64,000 bases of DNA, from assembly GCA_050084985.1 (NCBI GenBank), contig JBITNC010000001.1, positions 60,078,001 through 60,142,000 of the forward strand. The letters run 5' to 3'. A program made the position numbers and the translations under genes. The notes beneath the pieces were generated by a model that saw only the letters and a list, made by a program, of their open reading frames with translations, searched no databases and was not told where the DNA came from. Numbering within the stretch: position 1 is the first letter of the stretch; each line of letters begins with the position of its first letter. Of the stretch, positions 55,560 to 64,000 are shown one piece after another. This DNA comes from Nageia nagi (taxonomy: Eukaryota > Pinophyta).

Positions 55560-56480
55560 TAGAAATGGTCAGAATAACTCCCAAAGTCTTGACCAAATTG
55601 ATGGCAATGCCCAAGTTTCAAGCTTTTATCATGAAAGCATCTACCCAAGTATTCCATATTGCCACTTAGATTAGTATAGATGCATACATCAGTGTAGACA
55701 CTACCATTAATGCCAACACTAATAGCAAGGTGAACAATAAGAATCATGCATCCGATTTAGGAACCTTCACCCATGAAAATTTCAAACATCTTGCATCTCA
55801 ATTTGTACAACTAGGGAGAAAAATTCAAAGTTTGTACATATCAAATAGAGAATAAGGGTAACCCCTTGAGCTTCAAGATTTGTAATACCCTCCTTGTTGG
55901 TATAGATAAGGATTGTGATTTCAAAAAATTTAATGGTGAGATCAATCCTATTACTCATCTTTAAGGTTTTAAATATATTATGGAGCTTAAATGTGGTGTT
56001 AATGAGCATTTAAAACTGAAATACTTTCCTATGAGTTTAATTGGAGAAGCTCAAAAGTGGTTCCATAACTTGAAACCAAATTCTATAACATCTTAATAGC
56101 ATTTAAAGGATCATTTCAAAGCTCACTTTAGGTGTAATGTGAAGAAACCAATTGATTTGATGGATTTGATCCATTGCAAGTAAGGAAAAATAGAGAGTTT
56201 GGATAAATTCGCTCTTATATTCATCAAGCTTTAAAGGTCCATTGAATAAAAGGTGGAAGAAAGCTTCATTGCAAAGGTATTCCTTTAAACCATTCATCTT
56301 GTTCTTGGTGAAAGGACTTGAGCATGTTAATGGTTTATTTATGCATATGGTTCATTTGCTTATTGAGAAAGAAAAATTCTTAGTAAGATCTAGTTTGCTT
56401 AAGTATACATCATCCTCTTCCAACAAATATTATGGTAGGAATCCTTGCAACAAAAAGGATGATAATTAAGTAAATGTTGT
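55560..56480 (+). pseudogene. gag: gag of the second Tat element
   Basis: The capsid block reads LKYFPMSLIGEAQKWFHNLK (from about 56018), then LKDHFKAHFRCN and DLIHCK-GKIESLDKFALIF, separated by stops. The N-terminal region (FQAFIMKASTQVFHIAT) is in other frames. This is a Tat-type gag in broken form. Confidence 0.65.
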
Positions 56481-56639
56481 TAAACCAGCCCACGAAGACA
56501 AATCTAAGGATAGAAAATCATCCAAATATATGTATCCATTTCTCATAAACCCTAACCAAATGTTTGAGGATTATTTAGACAAGTGTTTAATCAAAAATAT
56601 TCAAGGAAAGGAATATGGACCTAATTATGTAAAACCTAG

Positions 56640-57400
56640 TTGGTATAAGGAAAATTAGTTTTGAAAATATCATCACATCAAAGGGAATAATACAATAGAT
56701 TGTTATGTTTTGAGAAAGAAATTAAAACACTTGTTGTATAGTGGTATAGTTTCATATGAAAATGATTTGCTCAAAGTAAAAAAGTAGGACCTACCTTTTG
56801 TTAGCATGGTGAATATGATTGTCTACAATGATAATGATGAACTTGTTAAGTTTTATGATGAATTAGTGGAAAGGTAAATTTATATACATGTTCAAATTTG
56901 GAATAAACATGAAATGTAGCTACATGATCAAAGAAAGGTATTCCTAACCCAATTTTTGCATCAAAAGAGGTACCTTCTACATATTCTCTTAAAGAAAAGG
57001 GAAAATACAAATGTAAAAAGAATATTTTGCTAAATATTAATAATAAAAAAGCTAAAATAAGTTTGCTTGAATTATTTGATATATTTGAAGAGCATAAACT
57101 AGCATTGCTTGAGCTTCTTAGTGGTATTTATGTTGATACAGATATTTCTACTAGTTCATTGGTAGGAATGATTGGTTGTTTCAAGAATGCTATCACATTT
57201 ACTGAAGATAAAATTCCTAGTGATCATATTATTGATAAATTCTTTTCAATCCATATATGTGTAAATATACTAGGAAAAATAGTCAAGCATGAATTTGTAT
57301 ATGGTGGTGTAGGTTTGAACATTTGTTTGGTTGATTTCCTCAAGATGTTTGGAGATAAGTTGATGCCAAAATTTGTATGAAAGAAGTACAAGATCATAGA
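56640..57400 (+). pseudogene. Zinc-finger and protease region of the second Tat element
   Basis: A zinc-like block near 56670 (YHHIKGNNTIDCYVLRKKL) has only some ligands left. It is followed by a 117-codon open frame (57027-57380) containing HICVNILGKIVKHEFVYGGV and GLNICLVDFLKMFGDK. This is the retropepsin block, with the catalytic Asp of D-G-G changed to Tyr. Confidence 0.6.
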
Positions 57401-58560
57401 CTATGATAGTGATAGAAAAGCATGTATCATAATATCATACTACCTATTCCATTGGGATCAAATATAGTAGAATTTATGACCTATGTGTTGGAAAAGAAGC
57501 TTTCTTATTACATCCTCCTTAGGAGACCATGAATACATCCTATGAGGTGTGTACCATCTACATTACATAGATTGATTAAATTTAACCATGATAGATAGGA
57601 ATATGTAGTGGAATTATTTGACATAAATTGAAACATGATTAAATAAGTTTGGAACACCATAGTCCCATACCAAAATGTTGAAATCCATGAGGACAATGAT
57701 GAAGATAGTGAGTAAGATTTAGAGGAAAGTGACACCATGCAATTGTATAAAGAAATAAGTGTCAACACATATATCATCAGTTAGAAGATGTTCAAAGAGT
57801 ATATTATGCAAATGCATAAATATTAAAAACCTTAGGATCACTAGCATCCATTCTAGCATTAGCACTCATGCTCATCTCAATGCTTACACTACCCTCATTA
57901 TTGCAAATGTAGTCAACATCAGTCAAAGTAAGAAGATGATGATGTCAAGGTGATGTTTTACAATATTGATAGTTTAGAATTAGATACAAACAACAAAAAA
58001 GTGGTAGAATTTTTAAATGTCAACAAAAAAACTAGGCTAATGAGGTGTAATGCACCCTTGATACATAGTACATGGAATCTTAAAGATATAAAGATAAAGG
58101 CCTTGGTAGAGATAAATAGGGAATAGAAGAATTACCTACCAATATGTTTGAGTTAAATGAAGCAAGAGTTGCCTACGGATAAAGAAGGCCAATAATTACT
58201 TTCTTCTTTCATTACATATATTAGGGTAGGTAGCTAGAGATGTGCATGTGTGTGTGACACCTTGCTCTCATGTCATAATAGGATTGGGGGCATCGCCTAA
58301 TCTATCTTAGCTTGGTGATGAGATACCATGGTTGAATGAGCCTCCTATTGAGATAAATGTTGGTACAAAAGATATACCAAAAACCACATAGATTGGAATA
58401 GGAATCATTGGGGATAGTAAGGAAATGTATCATCAATTCTTGATAGAGTTTAAGGACATGTTTTCTTGTGAATACAATAATATGATAGGTCTATATCTAG
58501 CCTTTGTGACTAATAATTTGGTGGTATAGTAAGGTGCAAAGCCTATATAGGAGAAAAGAA
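57401..58560 (+). other. Linker region of the second Tat element
   Basis: About 1.1 kb of broken acidic text (DNDEDSE-like near 57690) between protease and RT. No domain recognised. Confidence 0.4.
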
Positions 58561-59200
58561 AACCAATGCATCCAAAGCACTCTTAGCTAGTTAAGAAGGA
58601 GACAAAAATATCACAAAGCCAAATTTATTGATCCTATTAACTATTCACCTTGGTTAGCCAATATTATTCACACTTTGAAACCAAATGGATAAATCATATT
58701 TTGAACATATTTTAGGGATCTAAATAATGTTTTTCCAAAAGATAAATTTCTATTACCACACATTTATATAATTGTTAACTCTATAACAAGACATGAGATG
58801 TTATCCTTCACGGATGGATTCTCAAGATATAATCAAATTAGAATCAGCAAATAAGATCAATATAAGATAGCCTTCACACACCTTGGGGAACATTTTGTTA
58901 GGTAATCATGCCCTTTGGCCTCAAACATGTAGAAGCAACATATTAAAGAGCAATGGTAACTATGTTTTATGGCCTTATTTATAAATCACTTGAACTTTAT
59001 GTTGATGATATTCTTGCTAAATCCTAAGAAGTGTATTTTTAGTATTTCTAGTGGAAAAATGCTTAGTTATATAGTATATAGAAGAGGCATAGAGATAGAT
59101 CCTAAGAAGGTAAAAGCTATTATGGATATGGCTCCACCAAGAAATATTATACATCTTAAAAGTTTTCAAAGAAAGTTATAGAAATTCAAGAGGCTCATGG
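58561..59200 (+). pseudogene. pol: Reverse transcriptase of the second Tat element
   Basis: MPFGLKHVEATY (from about 58909) and the catalytic LYVDDILAKS (YVDDILAKS at 58998-59024) are intact. The following text (MLSYIVYRRGIEIDPKKVKA) is the usual post-YVDD block. The finger part before 58900 has many stops. Confidence 0.75.
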
Positions 59201-59830
59201 ATTAATTAGTAGATTTGATAGCTTCATTATCTTACTTGCTCAAAAAGAGAAATCAATTTATCTAGACAAAGGAGTGTCAAAAAGAATTTGAGGATATTAA
59301 GAACTACTTGCTTAATCCTCCTTAGCCAATTTATCATACCAAACTTCTATACTTATACAGCTTAGCTATAATCAATGTTATTGGAATATTCCTTGTACAA
59401 ATTGATAGTGAAAATAAGGAAAGGGTCATATACTACTTATACAAGATACTACATAATGAAAGAATCAACTACACACCTATTGAGAAGTTGTGCCATGCCA
59501 TAGTCTACATAACTCAAAAATTAAGATACTACATGATCACCAATACTAACTTCATTTTAGATCAAGCTAATCCACTAAGGTACTTATTATCAAAACCATA
59601 ATTGCAAGGAAGATCAATTAAATGGATAATAAAACTTCAAAAATTTGATCTTATCTACATAAGACAAAAAGTAATCAAAGGATAGGTTATAGTTGATATG
59701 CTTGCAGTAGCATCATATGATGAAAATAGTAACAAGAATAAGCTTGTGGTGCTAGTTGAGCAGTTGAGGATAAGACATAGATACTATTTTTTGATATCTC
59801 CAAATATTTATGAAGGGTTGGGGTAAAAAT
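59201..59830 (+). pseudogene. pol: RNase H of the second Tat element
   Basis: KEFEDIKNYLLNPP, ERVIYYLYKILHNERINYTP, IEKLCHAIVYITQKLRYYM and a final IVDMLA-like end, in mostly one frame. The domain follows RT directly. Confidence 0.7.
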
Positions 59831-60140
59831 TATGCTAATATCTTCTTAAGGTGGTATGATTACTATGGGTTACAAATTGACTTTCGAATGCATAAATAAC
59901 ATCATTGAGTATGAGGCTTTAGTATTGGGATTAAAGGTAGAAATCAACCTTGGAATTAATAAGTTGAGATTCTATGGTGACCCACATCTTATTATCAACC
60001 AAATCAATGATACTTATAACACCAAAGATGATAAATTGCAGCCATATAAGTACCTAGTAAAAGCAATGGTTAAAAGGTGCTTCATATAGATTCAGTTTGA
60101 AAACATTTCAAGTAACAATAATAGATTTTTTGATGCTATG
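59831..60140 (+). pseudogene. Second RNase H (aRNH) of the second Tat element
   Basis: YKLTFECINNIIEYEALVLG, then LRFYGDPHLIINQI (59856-60089 open). The Glu of EYEAL and the Asp of YGD are kept here, unlike in the first Tat element. An extra RNase H marks the Tat lineage. Confidence 0.7.
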
Positions 60141-60419
60141 GATAATGTTACTTCATTAACTCCTATCTTAGTTGAATATGAGGAAACCATAATCAAAATA
60201 AATAACCTTAGGCATTGTTCATTTCTACATGATGATCAATTCCAAGGATTCTTTAGAAAGGAGCCACACATATGTCTTATTCTCTCCTTGCATGAATGGT
60301 ATGTTGATATATACAACTATCTCAAACATGTATATATTTTGGATTCATTTCAGTACAATTTTCTCAAAATAATATTGAAACACATGGCTACAAGGTATGT
60401 CCCTATTAGTAACATTCTT

Positions 60420-61560
60420 TAAAAAAGGTCATTTGATGGTACTTTGCTTAAATATCTAAATGAAACTAAAGCAAATAAGTCTATGGAACAAGAACATGAT
60501 AGCATAAATGTAGGTCATTTCAATGGTAAATTCATTTATTATAAGCTCCTAATACTAGGATATTATAATCCATATATGGAAAAGGATTACATTTTACATG
60601 TTCAAAAATGTGAAAAATTTCAAAAGCATGCCAAATTGAAATAGGCTCCTTCAAGTGAATTAGCAACAATGATATCACATGGGCCATTTGCTATTTGGGC
60701 CTTGAATCTAATTGGTGTTATCACTCCCAATTCTAGTGAGGGAAATAAATCCATCCTAGCCACTATATATTACTTCAAAAAATGGGCTAAATTTGTACCT
60801 TTGAGGTCCTTTAAAGGTCCCCAAATTATGAAATTCATGACTAAAAATGTCATTGCTAGATTTGGTGATCCATATCATGTCATCATGGATAATGGAGAAA
60901 AATTCACAAGCAAACAAGATAGGGAATTTTACAAAAAAATTAAAATCAATAAAATATTTTCATCAACCTACTATCCATAATACAATGGACAAGCATAAGT
61001 AACCAACAAGACAATTGTTAACATCTTGTACAAAATAATTAAGAAAATCACAAAGATTGGCATTCACAACCCATATATTCCTTATGGACATATAGAAAAA
61101 GTATAATATCATCTATAGGTTGTACCCCATTTTCATTGGTTTATGAAGATGAGGTAGTCCTACCATTTGAGGTTGAGATACCATCATTAAGGGTGTCCCT
61201 AGAAGGCATCATTAATTGGGAAGAGCAGCAAAAAGTAAGACTAAGACAACTAGAAGGTTTGGATGAAAAGAGAATCCATGCCTTAGAACATCTTAGAGCT
61301 TATTAGAAAAGAGAAAAAAAGGAACATAGTAAGAATATTGTACCATGTGAATTCCAAGTGGATGATCTAGTACTTAAGAAAAATCATCATAAGTCACAAG
61401 CTAAAAAATAAGACAAAGTTAAACTTACGACCAATTGGATTTATCCCTTCATCATCAAGACAAAGTATCCAAACAATGCCTATATGTTGGAAATAGTTGA
61501 TGGGAAAGTTGACAAATTTACAACCAAAATAAAGCATCTCAAACCCCTCTATGCATGAGG
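60420..61560 (+). pseudogene. pol: Integrase of the second Tat element
   Basis: The zinc part ends in HVQKCEKFQKHAKLK (60600-60642). Core segments are YYFKKWAKFVPLRSF and VIMDNGEKFTSKQ (60876 onward). The segment with the catalytic Glu has a TAA (60996-60998) exactly where the Glu codon is expected (YYP-YNGQA-VTNK). The C-terminal GPY-like module and final KHLKPLYA text follow to 61556. Confidence 0.75.
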
Positions 61561-63013
61561 GATTTTTATCACACATTCTAGAAATCTTCCTTTAATTAAT
61601 CACTAGTACAAAGGTCAAGTATTAGGATCTTAGCTCTATTTTTATTCTGTTGAGCTAATGCATGTGCTAGCTTTCTATGTCAAAATCATCAATCATCCCA
61701 ATGACCTTACTAGTATTCCTAATGTATTTTAGGATCAAATACAAATCACAAAGTTCAAAATCATAGTGAGTTCAAAAAAACTATATGGCATCCTTATAAT
61801 TTAGTGAATCAATTAATATTTTCATACCAATGATATCAGTATAACCAGTCATGTAGATGATGTCATGGGTAATCTTATGCAGATTTTTGTTATCACAAAT
61901 AGGCCAAACTTATTAGCATAATAATACATAAATATCAAAAAAATAACAGGGTCTGAATCAATGTGATGTATAGCACCTATGCTACCTTTTGTGCCCACAC
62001 TAATGTTAGAACCTACATTAGCATTTTACCATCAAATCATACTATTTCTCATAAGTAAGTGCAATTATTATTCTCTAATCTCTTACCTTTGCATTCAAAT
62101 TCATAATTAAATCATTTCATGCTTCATTATCATTCTTATTATATTATGTCCTTTTTGGGTGAACAATAAAAAACCATTATTGTTTTAATCATTTGGCTAG
62201 GACTAAACTAACCATATTTCTTGGGATAGCCTGGTGATTGGGACTAAACTAATCATCAATCTAATGATCATATCATCATTGGTATTATAATCATGCATGA
62301 TTAGGAAATATTCAAACTAATCAATCCTTAACTACATTTATGAATGGGGCATGTACCCCATGATGATGAGCTTCATATCATATAGTATGGGTGGAAATAT
62401 TTAAACCATCCATGTCCTAAGTCACCTTTGCTAGTTGAATCTCAAATAACCTCCATCTTTGAGCCACCTTTGTTAGTCGGGTCTCAACTAATCATAACCA
62501 TGTTGTTCTTTTTTATTCAAATGTTGCATATAAGAATGGGTCATGTACCTCATGATGATGTGGACACACCTTTATCATGATTTCCTTATGTATACATCTA
62601 AGGATGAAATATTGAGTATTTATGTATTTAGTTTTCTCAAGATGATGTATGCATATTATATTTATTTCATCCTTGCTCCATTATTAATATATGATTTAAT
62701 AAAATATTATGATGTTCTCTCTTAATATTCACTATTATATCTTTTATACATTAAAAATCATATATACCTTTGGAAGTGTTTGCCTCTCATTTTTAGTTCC
62801 ATTGTTTGATCTTGGTTGATTCTACTACATGCAAGCCATTACATATCACAACCAAGGAAAAGAGGGGGTAGTGTACATCATCAAACTCTTGATGATCTAG
62901 AAAGCTAAAATAAGAAAGTGTCAATTTTTTCTTATCTTTTCCTTTAGTTCCTTTACAAGCATAATGTTATTTCAAGATTCAATTCCATTATACTTACAAA
63001 GGGAACCATTTTT
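61561..63013 (+). other. 3' region of the second Tat element
   Basis: Non-coding. Two copies of a GGACTAAACTAA-type phrase (62202-62250) and two of a GTACC(C/T)CATGATGATG phrase (62353, 62547) are present. A purine run (GGAAAAGAGGGGG) is at 62853. Confidence 0.4.
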
Positions 63014-64000
63014 TGACACCCATAAGTGGTTCCCTTAATACGATCACACTTAGGTGCAACTTACATACATATTTTAGTCACATTTAGTCACATTTTTATC
63101 ATATATTTCTTAGGTTGTGTTCTTATATTTAATGTTAGGTACACCATAACAGATACTATCTTCACATAAGGGGTCAAATGGTGAATCATGCCTAATATAA
63201 ATGTAAGTATCTCTAACTTGGGGAAAGTATATCAAGATTACATCTTGGTAGTCAGTAACCTACACTTGGGTATTGTATTCTTTTAGAATTACACTTTGAA
63301 TTAGGGTAATACAAAATTATTCTTTTATTCTTATCAATTACTTATATTCTCATTTCTTTCTCTTAAAAGTGTTTGAGAGTTATTTTCTTTCTCTTAGAGT
63401 GCTCAAGAATTGTAAATAAGAGTGTCCAAGAGTTATTTTCTTTCTCTTAAGAGTACTCAAGAATTGTAAATAAGAGTGTTTGGGAATTATTTTCTTTCTC
63501 TTAAGAGTACTCAAGAATTGTAAATAAGAGTGTTTGGGAATTATTTTCTTTCTCTTAAGAGTACATAGGAATTGTAAATAAGAGTGTCCAAAAGTTATTT
63601 TCTTTCTCTTAGAATACTCAAGAATTGTAAATAAGAATGTTTGAGAGTTATTTTCTTTCTCTTAGAGTGCCCAATAATTGTAAATACAAGTGTCTAGGAG
63701 TTATTTTCTTTCTATTAGAGTACCCAAGAATTGCAAATAAAAGTGTTTGGGAGTTATTTTCTTTCTCTTAGAGTACCCAAGAATTCTAAATACAAGTGTT
63801 TGAGAGTTATATTCATTCCTTAGAGTGTCCAAAAATTGTTAATATAAGTGTCTAGGAGTTGTATAAATTTAGATCTAAGACATCTAATAGAGCCCATCAG
63901 GTCTCAAAATAATCAATGATGGGTGAATATTTATGAAGACATCAAATAGAGCTTGCTAATTCTAAGTGATGACATCATAGTTTTTGACTAAAATCAATGG
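63014..64000 (+). repeat. 3' LTR (partial) of the second Tat element
   Basis: TGACACC start, matching 54643-54919 for about 265 bp, then unique sequence and a tandem array. It runs off the window. Confidence 0.5.
63360..63865. repeat. 53-54 bp tandem array, about ten copies
   Basis: TATTTTCTTTCTCTTA words start at 63381, 63434, 63488, 63542, 63596, 63649, 63702, 63755 and 63808, spacing 53 or 54 bp. Each unit contains CAAGAATTGTAAATAAGAGTGT-type text with variants. No coding content. Confidence 0.92.

Larger units (their letters stand above)
54643..64000 (+). mobile_element. Second Tat-lineage Ty3/gypsy element, runs off the window
   Basis: A plus-strand element with LTR-like ends. 54643-54919 matches 63014-63279 (ACTTACATACATATTTTA, ACTTCACATAAGGGG-type text, GTAACCTACACTTGGGT). 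In between are gag, protease, RT, RNase H, aRNH and integrase remnants in order. LTR similarity stops after CACTTGGGT, where the right copy carries a tandem array and the left does not. The right end lies beyond the window, so no target duplication can be checked. A purine run at 62853-62866 followed by TGTACATC might be the true PPT and LTR edge instead. Confidence 0.65.

Noticed and set aside
63360-63865. CRISPR array
   Set aside because: Regular 53-54 bp period, but the whole unit is repeated. There are no variable spacers, and the sequence is plant nuclear DNA.
1-64000. tRNA, rRNA and host protein genes
   Set aside because: I looked for tRNA-like cloverleaf ends, rRNA cores and conserved plant proteins and saw none beyond retroelement sequences; a tRNA scan could still find a decayed copy.

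Overview
The window is nuclear DNA from a seed plant with a large, repeat-dominated genome. It is AT-rich and carries plant Ty1/copia, Ty3/gypsy and L1 sequences, degenerate CCCTAAA-type repeats and tRNA-iMet-type primer binding sites. A gymnosperm-like or similarly bloated genome fits, but the sequence alone does not prove it. I see no intact host protein gene, no rRNA, tRNA or CRISPR. Nearly all coding sequence is transposon-derived and broken.

Layout. Positions 1-6050 hold non-coding DNA, two degenerate 60-62 bp tandem arrays, a candidate minus-strand 5' LTR with a primer binding site (3173 to about 4256), and a broken multi-exon-like minus-strand pseudogene (5029-6020). From about 6050 to 49048 lies one very large, decayed plus-strand Tat-lineage (Ogre-like) Ty3/gypsy element. 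It has a truncated 5' LTR ending at 7064, a tRNA-Arg-like PBS, gag, protease, RT, RNase H, a second archaeal-type RNase H, integrase, a long 3' region with an antisense plant-mobile-domain pseudogene, a PPT, and a 3' LTR at 47272-49048.

Further elements sit inside it like nested boxes. (a) A gag-only TR-GAG element on the minus strand, 12145-14778, has 321 bp LTRs and a perfect CAAGC target duplication. (b) A non-autonomous copia-derived element on the plus strand, 15037 to about 28806, has a normal LTR, PBS and gag start, but carries a novel acidic, Cys-rich coding region where pol should be. (c) Inside (b), a full copia element on the minus strand, 17593-27627, has 2.3 kb LTRs that each hold about 50 copies of a 14 bp repeat. 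(d) A minus-strand Ty3/gypsy element, 35512-44041, has a perfect ATGTG target duplication. (e) Inside (d), a plus-strand solo LTR, 39792-41757, belongs to the same broad LTR family as (c).

To the right are about 1.4 kb of degenerate telomere-like repeat (49.3-50.7 kb), a 21 bp minisatellite open on both strands (52.25-52.88 kb), an L1 (LINE) 3' fragment on the minus strand (53.87-54.64 kb), and a second decayed Tat-lineage gypsy on the plus strand (54643 to beyond the window end). The LTR region of that last element carries a 53-54 bp tandem array at 63.36-63.87 kb.

No gene here is likely to make a full-length working protein. The most unusual items are the gag plus acidic CF-repeat element, the TR-GAG element, the GATAA/AAAG-rich LTR minisatellite and the antisense PMD reading frame.
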